A model generated the notes under the pieces. That model was not told where the DNA came from, did not search any database, and saw nothing but the letters and a program-made list of their open reading frames with translations. A stretch of 52,531 bases of DNA. Origin: an uncultured Clostridia bacterium. Its GTDB lineage: Bacteria > Cyanobacteriota > Vampirovibrionia > Gastranaerophilales > Gastranaerophilaceae. This document shows, piece by piece, positions 1 through 8,454 of this stretch. Each line of letters begins with the position of its first letter. Positions within the stretch are counted from its first letter, which is position 1. The stretch is from positions 1-52,531 of the forward strand of contig CAMEWS010000008.1 in the NCBI GenBank assembly GCA_945946765.1, given 5' to 3'. Both the position numbers and the translations under genes were made by a program.

Positions 1-158
1 TAAGTATCATTTTTCGAGAGGTGGTAGACACGCAGTTGACAATTTAATATTATAGTTTGGGCGTGTGGTACTCTGCCGAGAAAAATGATTAAGTATCATT
101 TTTCGAGAGGTGGTAGACACGCAGTTGACAATTTAATATTATAGCTTGGGCGTGTGGT
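1..158 (+). repeat. Tandem 89-bp array of tRNA-Leu 5' fragments
   Basis: Bases 1-69 recur at 90-158 with a single visible difference (tttggg versus cttggg), a period of 89 bp. Each unit holds a tRNA-Leu D-arm piece (tggtagacacgc, 22-33 and 111-122), the tRNA upstream segment beginning agttgacaattt, and the first 11 nt of tRNA-Leu (gggcgtgtggt). In the upstream copy the tRNA body is interrupted by the 41-bp hairpin at 70-110. The second copy runs straight into the intact tRNA-Leu gene. The array is cut by the window start, so the copy number is unknown. An assembly artefact at a contig end is possible. Confidence 0.85.
70..110 (+). repeat. 41-bp imperfect palindromic element
   Basis: The element starts ACTCTGCCGAG and ends CGAGAGG. 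Its core is a 9-bp perfect inverted repeat, AAAAATGAT and ATCATTTTT around TAAGT, flanked by the shorter CTCT/AGAG pairing. It sits exactly where the intact tRNA-Leu has GGAA (159-162). A near-identical element lies at 18235-18274 on the other strand. The right half of another copy begins the window at base 1. No coding capacity. Confidence 0.8.
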
Positions 159-226
159 GGAATGGTAGACACGCTAGTCTTAGGAACTAGTGCGCAAGCG
201 TGGGAGTTCGAGTCTCTTCACGCCCA
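148..226 (+). tRNA. tRNA-Leu (anticodon UAG)
   Basis: The acceptor stem is gggcgtg (148-154) with cacgccc (219-225) and discriminator A226. The anticodon arm is ctagt/actag around cttagga, giving anticodon TAG (181-183) for CUA/CUN codons. A long variable arm (tgcgcaagcg) marks a class II leucine tRNA, and the T-loop ttcgagt is present. CCA is not encoded. The upstream flank is duplicated in the array at 1-158. Confidence 0.95.
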
Positions 227-230
227 GTAT

Positions 231-264
231 AAAAGGCAGGATAAGTTTTTATCCTGTCTTTTAT
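231..264 (+). terminator. Rho-independent terminator of tRNA-Leu
   Basis: Thirteen bases (231-243, aaaaggcaggata) pair with 250-262 (tatcctgtctttt) around the loop agtttt, with one G-T wobble. The 3' arm ends in a T run. It lies 5 nt past the tRNA. Confidence 0.85.
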
Positions 265-406
265 TATGTTTAAAATTTATATTTCTAAAAACACAATTCA
301 ATAACACAACTATTAATAGTTGTGGTTTGGGTATAATTTGTTTTAATACTCCAAAGATTCTTTATAATTGAATGTGCTAAAATCTGTTGTATTAAAGGTT
401 TTGGGA

Positions 407-634
407 TTATGCTTCTAAATCCAATTTAAGCAATTCGAGTTGTTTTTCATTTTCAAGTTTTTGCAGATAATCATAAAAAATATCAGCCGGAATATCAAGA
501 TTTTCTGAAGCGTTAATCCAGTCATTTTTATATTCATTGTATTGTTTTTCAATTTCCTTAGAATCTTTTTGAACAGACGGGTTTTGATTTCTTCCAAAAA
601 AATTTATTGGTGCGTTGTTATTAATGTTTAACAT
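407..634 (-). CDS. Small hypothetical protein, 75 aa
   Basis: I do not recognise this protein. It is short, charged and probably helical in its C-terminal half, which is rich in Lys, Glu and Leu. The N-terminus is Asn-rich (MLNINNNAPINFFG). There is no signal peptide, membrane segment or cysteine motif. The start at 634 is supported by a strong ribosome binding site, AGAAGGAG, 8 nt upstream. It is convergent with the tRNA-Leu terminator and divergent from the gene at 920. The good ribosome binding site makes it more likely real than a chance frame. Confidence 0.6.
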   Translation of the reverse strand: MLNINNNAPINFFGRNQNPSVQKDSKEIEKQYNEYKNDWINASENLDIPADIFYDYLQKLENEKQLELLKLDLEA

Positions 635-805
635 AGTAATTTCTCCTTCTGACGAGATAAAAACCTGAAAAAATTTTTTTGCTACGTGCGAAAATGATCA
701 AATTTTGATGAATATAAAATCACAATAAGATGGTCTTGTTAAGAAGAGTTAAGTAGGTGTTTTGCGTTTACAAAATGTTACAATATTACGAAACCCTGTG
801 ATAGC

Positions 806-834
806 TTGATAAAATCCCGATAGGATAGTATAGG
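806..834 (+). promoter_or_regulatory. Possible sigma-70 promoter for the gene at 920
   Basis: TTGATA (806-811), a 17-bp spacer and TATAGG (829-834). The -10 is imperfect, so the call is tentative. The interval 635-919 holds no gene that I can see. Confidence 0.35.
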
Positions 835-919
835 ATAGGGTAATTGTGTTTAAAGGTTTTGGATGTGTCAGCCGATAGCTTTTTTGTGTGAAGTGTTACA
901 AAAGAAAAGGAGGCTATCT

Positions 920-2038
920 ATGCCAGGAGATTTATCAGTTAGCAAAATATATGTAGTCGGTACAGGTGAGCCCGGTGCGTCATCTTCAGTTGAGGCAACC
1001 GATGACAAAAAAGTATCGGTGTACGGTACGGAGATTGTAAAAGAGGCAGATTCGAATTTTTCAGCAACTCCATTATCTGAATCCCCCGCTAAGGAAGCAT
1101 TTAAACATTTTGGGAAAAAATATGATGATTTGGCAATGATGGATGTTAATAATACAATGGCAAAATTGCAAATGCAGTTAGATGATTTTACTGCGGAATG
1201 TCCAAATGTAAAACCGCCAAAGTTGCCTAATATGCCTGACCCAGCAAAATTTGAAAAAGGAAAAGACGGTTATCAAGCTTATAAAATGGCATTGATGCAA
1301 TATGAAAATGTTTGTTCAAACAAAATAGAAAACGCTACAAGAAAATCACTTACTGCAACGATACAGGGTTCAGCTGCTGAAACACAAGATGTTGTACGTT
1401 CAACGGCTAATGAAACTCAAATGGTGACAATTGCCGGTGCAGAATTTCTTGCGGAAAAAATTGATGAGTCGACAGTTGCTATTATTGCAAATAGTGAAGA
1501 AGAATACCAAAAACTTGAACAGCAAATAAAAGCAGTTGGCGGAAAAATTATTAGTGTAGTTCGCCAAGAAAGCGGGAAAATACGTGTTCAACTGCAACAA
1601 GGTTTTGATGATGTACATGGTCACATAAACAATGCAGAAATGAATATACATGGACATATAAATGTTGCTGAAAGGAATATACATAATCAATTATTTTCTT
1701 CTACAAATCGGATAACTGCTACAGTAAATAATAGAGCTGATGGTATTGAGAATAAAATGGATACTCAACACAATGATGAGGTTGAATATGAAGCTGCATT
1801 AACTGCTTATGATTCAAGAGTAGGAAAGAAAAATCGTACAAAAGAAAATCAAACGTGGGGGGGCAATACTTTAAACCTTATCTCAAGACAAAATCTCCCA
1901 ACGCCCATCAAGACTAAATTGGTCAAAGTTCTAACGAATGTGATGACTCAAGTACATTTGTCCGAAGCTGAAAAAGAACACATGTTAGGACGCATAAAAG
2001 AAGAATGTGCCAATGCAGGTGTTCCTTATCAAGAATAA
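920..2038 (+). CDS. Hypothetical helical/coiled-coil protein, 372 aa
   Basis: I do not recognise a family. The frame is open from 863, but ATG 920 (MPGDLSVSKIY) is chosen because AAGGAGG (907-913) sits 6 nt before it. There is no signal peptide or membrane span. A Pro-rich stretch (PPKLPNMPDPAKF) follows the first ~90 residues. The middle is helical, and around residues 230-255 a short repeat (HGHIN-NAEMNI, HGHIN-VAERNI, HNQLF) suggests a coiled-coil rod with regularly placed histidines. The C-terminal ~60 residues look like a small globular helical domain. It stands alone, with its own upstream region and a shared terminator downstream. A structural or secreted-effector role is possible but unsupported. 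Confidence 0.75.
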   Translation: MPGDLSVSKIYVVGTGEPGASSSVEATDDKKVSVYGTEIVKEADSNFSATPLSESPAKEAFKHFGKKYDDLAMMDVNNTMAKLQMQLDDFTAECPNVKPPKLPNMPDPAKFEKGKDGYQAYKMALMQYENVCSNKIENATRKSLTATIQGSAAETQDVVRSTANETQMVTIAGAEFLAEKIDESTVAIIANSEEEYQKLEQQIKAVGGKIISVVRQESGKIRVQLQQGFDDVHGHINNAEMNIHGHINVAERNIHNQLFSSTNRITATVNNRADGIENKMDTQHNDEVEYEAALTAYDSRVGKKNRTKENQTWGGNTLNLISRQNLPTPIKTKLVKVLTNVMTQVHLSEAEKEHMLGRIKEECANAGVPYQE

Positions 2039-2053
2039 GCACTAATCACAAAT

Positions 2054-2090
2054 AAAAAGATTTGCTTTGTTTTCAAAGCAAATCTTTTTA
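2054..2090. terminator. Bidirectional terminator
   Basis: A 15-bp perfect inverted repeat: aaaaagatttgcttt (2054-2068), loop gttttc, then its complement (2075-2089). It has A-rich and T-rich flanks on both sides. It separates the convergent genes ending at 2038 (+) and 2088 (-) and overlaps the last codon of the latter. Confidence 0.9.
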
Positions 2091-2516
2091 TTTATACAGA
2101 TTCTCTAATTCTGTTTTAAAATCTTTGTTGTTTTTAGAATAATTATTTATAAAATGAGAAAAAGTGTGGATTCTGTTAAACATTTCTTCGGTCATAATGT
2201 GTTCCATCCGACAGGCATTTAGTGTTGCTTCTTTTTCTTCCAGTTGCAAAACATCTTTAAAAAAGTTTGTCATAACCTGATGACGGATTAGCACTTTTTT
2301 TGCTGCAGTTTCACCGTCTTTGGTTAATGTGATGGGAGAATAAGGTGCATAATTAATGAGTCCTTTTTCGCAAAGGCTGTTGAGTGCACCCGTTACGGAA
2401 GCTTTTTTTACCTCCAAAATTTTGGCTATATCCGTAACTTTTGCATAACCGTTTTTTGTGGTTTCTATATAAATTGTTTCTAAGTAGTCTTCTTGACTGG
2501 GTGTGAGTTTTGCCAT
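2088..2516 (-). CDS. DtxR/MntR-family metal-dependent transcriptional repressor
   Basis: At 142 aa this has the short form of the family: an N-terminal winged helix (SQEDYLETIYIETTKNGYAK, then the recognition helix near KKASVTGALNSL) and the metal-binding/dimerisation domain, without the SH3-like tail of DtxR. Candidate metal ligands are Asp10/Glu13, His79 and the motif CRMEH. The Cys-x-x-Glu-His arrangement resembles DtxR/IdeR and streptococcal ScaR more than Bacillus MntR, which has Glu at the Cys position. So Fe or Mn is possible; the metal cannot be fixed from sequence. It is divergent from pgi, with 80 bp between the two starts. Confidence 0.85.
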   Translation of the reverse strand: MAKLTPSQEDYLETIYIETTKNGYAKVTDIAKILEVKKASVTGALNSLCEKGLINYAPYSPITLTKDGETAAKKVLIRHQVMTNFFKDVLQLEEKEATLNACRMEHIMTEEMFNRIHTFSHFINNYSKNNKDFKTELENLYK

Positions 2517-2596
2517 TTGTTACCTGTTTTTTTTAATATTATCATGATTTACGTAAAATATGGCAAAATTTTTTATTGAGGAGTGTTAGAACAGGC

Positions 2597-3988
2597 ATGA
2601 AAACAATTTTAAATTTAAATCCTTTATTTGTTTGCAAAAACAAACCTATGTTTAAGGCTCAGTTGCCTGTGTCTAATGAATTTATACAACCTCAGGTTCA
2701 AACTGTACCTCAGCCGACACTACTTGCTTATATGACTACTCGTTTGGGTGCAAAAAATCTCAGTGTTAATTTTTATAATATTCTTTCTTTAAATCAAATG
2801 TCGGAAAAATACGGACAGCTTGCTAAAAATACGGCAACGGATTTGACATCACGTGCAGGCAAAAAAGGGCAGGTGCTTAACTGGATAAAGGTTTTACCCG
2901 AAAATCAATTAAACAGACTGGATGAGATTTATTCACTTGCGGAATCTTTAAAAAACAACGGCGGCGGAAAGCTTGTCGTTATAGGTATTGGCGGTTCCAA
3001 ACATACGGTGGAAAATCTTTTGACTTTAAACGGTTATTCAGACAAGGCTGTCTTTTTGTCCGCCTGTGACCCTGACAGCGTAAAAGAGTTTTTTGAAAAG
3101 AATTTTAAAAACGGTGAAAAACCGGCCGTTATTGTTGCTTCAAAATCAGGTACAACATTAGAGCCTTCTTATGATTTTGAAATGGCTCAAAAAATTCTGG
3201 GTAACGATTTCAAAAACTATGTGTGTATTACTGATTCTGATGAATCTAAAAGCAAATTAAGACGGATTGCCAACCAAAAAGGCTACAAATGCGGGGTAAT
3301 ACACGATGATTGCGGCGGAAGGTTCGGGGCTTTTGACGACCATGCATTGGTTGCGCTTGCCTATTGTGGTATGCCAAAAGAAGATATGAAAAAAATGCTT
3401 GAGGCTTCTTTATCGGCACAAAAAGACTTTTTAAATCCTGATATAAACAAAAATATTGCACTGCAGCGAGCGGTGTTTAACACGGAATCCGTAATGAACG
3501 GTAAAAATAACCAATATGATTACTATTTTGGCGACCGTTTTAACGGCACAACTCTGTGGAATACGCAATTAAAAAAAGAATCACACAAATCGTTATACAA
3601 GCAATCGGGTGATTTAATTGCGCCTGCGTTTTTGCATAATTCCACAGAAAGCGACTTGGACGAAGGTAACACAACATCTTTTTATACCTTTAACAGAGTT
3701 AAAAATGACGGCAGTGAAGATTACAAAGTTGCAAACGCTTTGTTTAACGGCAGTTTAAAAGCGTACAGTGACAGACATCCTGTATCTGTTATAGAGTTAA
3801 AAGACCTTTCGCCCGAAAGTATTGCAAAGTTTGTGGAGTTAAAGCATTTTGAAACCATGTATACAGGCATGATGCTTCGTTCTTTAAAAAATGCTTCACA
3901 AACCCGACCTGATATACTCCCCGAAGTTGAACAACCACACGTAAAAATTTACAAAAAAGAAGTTGAAAAAATTCTTAATAAAGAATAG
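2597..3988 (+). CDS. pgi: Glucose-6-phosphate isomerase (divergent)
   Basis: Interconverts glucose-6-phosphate and fructose-6-phosphate in glycolysis. Two SIS-type sugar-phosphate domains are visible: VVIGIGGSKHTVENL (P-loop-like GIGGS), VASKSGTTLEPSY (the SKTGTT-type phosphate loop) and GGRFGAFDDHALVAL (equivalent to the GGRFS signature). The usual MESNGK-type signature is replaced by HNSTESDLDEGNTTSF, so it is a divergent member. ATG 2597 is preferred over the TTG at 2576, although GAGGAG at 2578-2583 is 13 nt from it. About 45 residues precede the first recognisable domain, an unusual Pro/Gln-rich N-terminal extension. The length (463 aa) is normal for bacterial enzymes of the shorter type. 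Confidence 0.85.
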   Translation: MKTILNLNPLFVCKNKPMFKAQLPVSNEFIQPQVQTVPQPTLLAYMTTRLGAKNLSVNFYNILSLNQMSEKYGQLAKNTATDLTSRAGKKGQVLNWIKVLPENQLNRLDEIYSLAESLKNNGGGKLVVIGIGGSKHTVENLLTLNGYSDKAVFLSACDPDSVKEFFEKNFKNGEKPAVIVASKSGTTLEPSYDFEMAQKILGNDFKNYVCITDSDESKSKLRRIANQKGYKCGVIHDDCGGRFGAFDDHALVALAYCGMPKEDMKKMLEASLSAQKDFLNPDINKNIALQRAVFNTESVMNGKNNQYDYYFGDRFNGTTLWNTQLKKESHKSLYKQSGDLIAPAFLHNSTESDLDEGNTTSFYTFNRVKNDGSEDYKVANALFNGSLKAYSDRHPVSVIELKDLSPESIAKFVELKHFETMYTGMMLRSLKNASQTRPDILPEVEQPHVKIYKKEVEKILNKE

Positions 3989-4051
3989 CTTATAGTTGAA
4001 ACACACCTTATTTTCGGGTATTTTGATTGATAGAAAAACGAGGTGTATGTT

Positions 4052-7000
4052 ATGAACATTTTTATAAAATATAAAACTGTTTTGATTTCAACAGCAAGTC
4101 TACTGCTTGTGCTTTATGCGGCATTTTTGTTTGTTTTGCCGAATGTTATCAATATAAATAATTATAAAAAAGATATCCAAAAACTTGTTTATGACAATGT
4201 TAAACTCAATTTTGATTTTGAAAATATCAAAATCGTGACAACTCCGACTTTAAAAGCAGGTGTGAACGTTAAGGGGGTAAAGCTTGCTTATCCGAGCGGA
4301 AAAGATATTTTAACGCTAAAAGAGGCAGAAGCAAAAATTTCATTGCTACCCTTGTTTTTAAAAACAGTTAAAGTTGCAGATGTTTATGCGGATACTCCGG
4401 TAATTTCTTTGCAAATGCAAAAAGACGGACAGTTGGATATAGTTGACTATGTAACAAAAAATTTGCCGCAGCAGGAACAAGTACAAACACAAGAAATTCA
4501 GCCTGCGGAACTTCCCGTCAAAATTTCCGATAATTTGCCCGATGTGGTAGTAAAAAATTATGCACTTGCTTTAAAAAGTGAAAAAACAAACAATACAATC
4601 TCCGTAAAAGGTGATGAATTTGTTTTGGACAAAGCTGTGTTAAATAAGCAATTCAGGGTTGCATCTAAAGGTAAAATCTTTTTAAATAATAATGAAAATA
4701 TTATTTATAACGCACGCTTAATGTCTTTTTGGCCCGCAATAACAACGGATAATCAAGCGGAACAATCAAAAGACATTCCTCAAATTGATTTTATTAATGA
4801 GATTGTGAAATTTAACCCTAAAGCCGATGTAAATTGTGATATTACGTTAAAAGAACATCAGGGTCATACAGATATTTATGGTTTTTTAAATGCGGAAAAA
4901 TTGTCTGTAAAGTTGGACGGTACAACCTTGCCCGAAAGCTATTTTAAGTTGCAATCAACAGGTCATAAAACACAGATTGATTCAAACTTGTTTATCTCAC
5001 CTTCTGAAAAGGCTCAAATTCTTGCCAATATTGCTCATGGCTTAAGAACACAAATCGAATTAAACGTGAAAACAGAAAAATTGACTTTTGCAGGGATTCA
5101 AAATTTTGCTAAATCTCTGTTGAATTCATTTAACATTAAAAACGATATAGCCTCATTAAATACAAAAGGGGTTATTAATGCGGATTTCACGCTAAAAACA
5201 GATCTTAAGCATTTTGAATCCTCAGGATATTTTAAAGTAATTGACGGTGCGATTACGCACAAAACAATACCTGCTGTGATTAATGCCATAAATGCAAATA
5301 TTGATTTTTCAAATAACCAATTAAATATAAAAAATACGACCGCAAACATTAATGGTGCCAAAATCAGTGCTATGGGTACAATAGACTCAAAAGCCAATGC
5401 CGATATTACTGTAAAATCAGACAATATTAACATTGCTCCGTTGTTCAAAGCTTTTGCGCCTTCGGATTTAAAGAAGATGTATGCTCTTAATAGCGGTGTT
5501 TTTAATGTAAACGTTAAGGCACAAGGTAAGTTGGACAAAATTCAACCGTCAGTTGAAGCTTTTTTGCGCAACTTTGTGTTGAAAACAAAGTACCCGATGC
5601 CTGTCGTCACAATAAAGTCGCAAGAAATTAAAGTGAATGTTACCCCCGAAAAATTGGTAATAGTTCCTTTTAATTTGCTTGTAAATTCTTCTAAAATAAA
5701 TGTTTCGGGCGGAGCGGAAAACCTCTTAAATGATATGAATATAAATATTCTAGCAAACGGTTCCGTTGCTGCTAACGATTTAAAGAATCTTTTGCCAAAA
5801 GAAGCAAGACCGTTTATAGGCGCAAAAGGTGCTATCCCGTTAAAAGCTTATATCAAAGGTAATGATAAGAAAATTGATATTACCGCTCAGGCTTATCCTT
5901 CTTCGGTTGCTCATTTTTCACCGGTTACGGTTAAAAAAATGGCAGGAGCAAACGGGCTTGTAAATTTTTCGGCAAGCTTTGCCAATGACAAGCTTATTAT
6001 TGAAGATGCAGGCTTGTATATGCCCTCTAAAGCTTTAAGCTCAGACTTTGCGGCGAACAAAAAAGGCTCTCAAAAAATTGCCGCAGCCACAGGAAGTATT
6101 ACAGACCTTTCTTCTTCTCATCCGATATTAAGATTGAATTTTTCCATACCCGAAAACTTGTTGCTTTCAAATGTTTCAATGCCTAATGCAAGTTTAAAGG
6201 CTCGTGGTGATTTGAATATCTCGGGTGACATAAACAGATTTGAGAACATGTCATACAAAGGCTTTTTGTCCGTAAATGACGTAAACGTACCCGAATTGCT
6301 TGTAAAACTTCAAAATGCGGATGTTGAGTTTAACGGTTCGGATATTGCGGCAAAAATCAACAAATTGGACTTAAACGGCACGACAATGAATATCGATGCA
6401 GATGCATCTACCCGTTTTACAAATGTGTTTAATATAAAACGTATGGTTTTATCAAGTGCAAACTTCGATGCGGACAAAATTTTTAAGGTAATGGATAAAG
6501 TTAATGCAATGTTGCCCCCCGCTGCTCCCGCAGGCTCGTCATCGGGCGGAAACTCAACTGCATTGGTAATGCCTGTAAAAATTTCCAACGGAACTTTGAA
6601 TATTCAAAAATTTGTTATGAAGCAAATTGGAGGAAATCTTGAAGCAAACGATGTTTCAGGCGATTTTACGTTGGTTAACGATTTGTTTAAATTAAACAAT
6701 TTAAAAGCCACTGTATGGGACGGATTTGTTAACGGTAATGTAACATATAATCTTAAAACAACCGCTGTTACCGCTAAAATTACGGGAAATAAAATTAATG
6801 CAAACCCTGCGGTTACAACTTTTGTGGGGCTTAAAGACCAAATAATGGGAAATATTGATTTTAATGCTGATATAAAACTCAAAGGTGCAACTTATGAACA
6901 GCAAATGAAAAGCCTTAACGGGAAAGTGACTTTTTCGTTAAAAGACGGACAAATGGGTAGTCTTGGAAGGTTTGAAACCTTCTTAAAAGCGGATAACCTG

Positions 7001-7699
7001 CTTACACAAAGCTTTATCGCAACAAAAGTCGGAAGTATAATATCCGCAATTGCACCGTTTAATACAGGCAAGTTTGCATATTTAACAGGGGACGTAAATA
7101 TTTATAACGGGGTGGCATCTCTTGATACCGTTAGGATTTCAGGCCCGCACATGTCTTTACTTTTGACGGGGAACGTAAATGTTTTGTCTATGATGTCAAA
7201 TATACAAATCTTGGGGTCGTTGTCACCCGAAGTTACAAAAGCTCTTGGCCCGATTGCGGATTTATCGGTGTGTAAAATCGTTTCGTATTTGTCCTCGTTC
7301 GGCTCGAAGGTGATTAACGTTTTCGGTAATTTTAATTTGGCAATGAAACAGGCGGAACTTAATAAAATACCTGCTCTTACACCTGCAAAAAGTAATACAA
7401 AATCGTTTAAAGTTGTATTATGCGGAAATTTAAATAACCCCGCTACTGCAATTAAAAAATTCCAATGGTTGAATACTCCCGAAAAAATTCAGGAAGAACA
7501 AGCTGCTATTAAGGACGCTACAGCGGTAAAAACTCCCGTAACAAAAGAGGAGATTAAAGAAAACCTTAAAGAAGGTGTAAAGCAAGGTGTTACAAATGCA
7601 ATACAAAATAATGAAACATTGCAGAAAAATAAAACCGTAAAATCCATTACGGATATTTATAATTTCTATAAAAACGCAGGGACTGCAAAAACGGAATAA
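4052..7699 (+). CDS. AsmA-family envelope protein, 1215 aa
   Basis: Large single-pass inner-membrane protein. One N-terminal transmembrane helix (about residues 8-30) is followed by the classic AsmA start (NINNYKKDIQKLVYDN, then TTPTLKAGVNVKGVKL) and about 1000 residues of periplasmic beta-rich repeats. An AsmA_2-like C-terminal block (near GKVTFSLKDGQMGSLGRF and LLLTGNVN) comes next. AsmA/YhdP/TamB-type proteins are bridge-like lipid carriers or outer-membrane assembly factors, so a role in moving lipid across the periplasm of a diderm cell is a reasonable inference. The charged C-terminal tail is helical. ATG 4052 follows GAGGTG (4040-4045), better placed than the GTG at 4043. Upstream ACACCT (4003-4008) could pair with AGGTGT (4041-4046) over the ribosome binding site. 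Confidence 0.85.
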   Translation: MNIFIKYKTVLISTASLLLVLYAAFLFVLPNVININNYKKDIQKLVYDNVKLNFDFENIKIVTTPTLKAGVNVKGVKLAYPSGKDILTLKEAEAKISLLPLFLKTVKVADVYADTPVISLQMQKDGQLDIVDYVTKNLPQQEQVQTQEIQPAELPVKISDNLPDVVVKNYALALKSEKTNNTISVKGDEFVLDKAVLNKQFRVASKGKIFLNNNENIIYNARLMSFWPAITTDNQAEQSKDIPQIDFINEIVKFNPKADVNCDITLKEHQGHTDIYGFLNAEKLSVKLDGTTLPESYFKLQSTGHKTQIDSNLFISPSEKAQILANIAHGLRTQIELNVKTEKLTFAGIQNFAKSLLNSFNIKNDIASLNTKGVINADFTLKTDLKHFESSGYFKVIDGAITHKTIPAVINAINANIDFSNNQLNIKNTTANINGAKISAMGTIDSKANADITVKSDNINIAPLFKAFAPSDLKKMYALNSGVFNVNVKAQGKLDKIQPSVEAFLRNFVLKTKYPMPVVTIKSQEIKVNVTPEKLVIVPFNLLVNSSKINVSGGAENLLNDMNINILANGSVAANDLKNLLPKEARPFIGAKGAIPLKAYIKGNDKKIDITAQAYPSSVAHFSPVTVKKMAGANGLVNFSASFANDKLIIEDAGLYMPSKALSSDFAANKKGSQKIAAATGSITDLSSSHPILRLNFSIPENLLLSNVSMPNASLKARGDLNISGDINRFENMSYKGFLSVNDVNVPELLVKLQNADVEFNGSDIAAKINKLDLNGTTMNIDADASTRFTNVFNIKRMVLSSANFDADKIFKVMDKVNAMLPPAAPAGSSSGGNSTALVMPVKISNGTLNIQKFVMKQIGGNLEANDVSGDFTLVNDLFKLNNLKATVWDGFVNGNVTYNLKTTAVTAKITGNKINANPAVTTFVGLKDQIMGNIDFNADIKLKGATYEQQMKSLNGKVTFSLKDGQMGSLGRFETFLKADNLLTQSFIATKVGSIISAIAPFNTGKFAYLTGDVNIYNGVASLDTVRISGPHMSLLLTGNVNVLSMMSNIQILGSLSPEVTKALGPIADLSVCKIVSYLSSFGSKVINVFGNFNLAMKQAELNKIPALTPAKSNTKSFKVVLCGNLNNPATAIKKFQWLNTPEKIQEEQAAIKDATAVKTPVTKEEIKENLKEGVKQGVTNAIQNNETLQKNKTVKSITDIYNFYKNAGTAKTE

Positions 7700-7753
7700 C
7701 CCTTTCTTGTTAAGGATTCTTGAGGATTTCTGTAATGGGTGCAAGTTGCAAAA

Positions 7754-8374
7754 CTAATTAATTTCTTTGCAAGCAAACTGCAAGAAGCTGCCCATGAGAT
7801 TTTCGTTCCACACTTTTATCTCGGGCGGTACTTTTAACACAGCGGGAGTAAAATTCCAAATATATTTTATTTTTGATTTTATTAAAAAGTCTGCAACCTC
7901 TTGCGCATGTTGACGGGGTACTGTCAAAATGGCAATGTCGACACCAAGACGGTCAACAAGGTTAGGAATTTTTGATATATGAAAAATTTGTTTGTTATTG
8001 ACCTGCATATCAACTTTTTGAGGGTCGTTGTCAAACAGGGCAAGTATATTTAAGCCGTAACTGTTAAAGCTGTCATATTTTGCAAGAGCCAATCCAAGGT
8101 GTCCTGCTCCTACAATAAAAGCATCTTTTGCGTGTGCAAAACCGAGTGTTTTTTCAATAGAATCTTTGAGCTCACTGACAATATATCCTACACGGCATTT
8201 GCCGGCATTGTTTAAAAGTTTAAAATCTTTTCTGACCTGAGAGTCATCAATACCTAAACGTTGAGCAATTTGAGGACTGGAAATCGTATCAATTCCCGCC
8301 TCTAAATATTCAACCAATATGCTGTGGTAAAGAGTTAATCTGTTTGTGATTTTTTCGGGTATATTTTTACTCAT
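7754..8374 (-). CDS. rex: Redox-sensing transcriptional repressor Rex
   Basis: Binds DNA when NAD+ is high and is released by NADH. It usually controls fermentation, hydrogenase and NADH-oxidising genes. An N-terminal winged helix (ITNRLTLYHSILVEYLEAG, then SPQIAQRLGIDDSQVRKDF) is followed by a Rossmann fold with the nucleotide loop VGAGHLGLALAKYDSF, and the domain-swap helix closes the C-terminus (WNENLMGSFLQFACKE). Length is 206 aa, normal for the family. The frame is open to 8449 but homology starts at MSKNIPEKITNRL, so ATG 8374 is chosen. It is divergent from the [2Fe-2S] gene at 8570, and a Rex-box-like site lies in the shared intergenic region. Confidence 0.95.
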   Translation of the reverse strand: MSKNIPEKITNRLTLYHSILVEYLEAGIDTISSPQIAQRLGIDDSQVRKDFKLLNNAGKCRVGYIVSELKDSIEKTLGFAHAKDAFIVGAGHLGLALAKYDSFNSYGLNILALFDNDPQKVDMQVNNKQIFHISKIPNLVDRLGVDIAILTVPRQHAQEVADFLIKSKIKYIWNFTPAVLKVPPEIKVWNENLMGSFLQFACKEIN

Positions 8375-8454
8375 AAAATGCTTTCTCAATCTTATGGACA
8401 AATTATATCTTAAATTGATAAAAAAATCACGATTTAAAAAAGTGAACAATTTCC

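Noticed and set aside
1-158. Direct repeats at the window start as a CRISPR array
   Set aside because: The unit is 89 bp with no unique spacers, and it is made of tRNA-Leu fragments and a palindrome. No cas genes are present.
162-371. 69-aa open frame over tRNA-Leu
   Set aside because: It starts within the tRNA, runs through its terminator and has no ribosome binding site.
5098-5538. 146-aa open frame on the minus strand inside the AsmA-like gene
   Set aside because: It lies wholly inside a well-supported gene, shows no family features and is explained by composition of the opposite strand.
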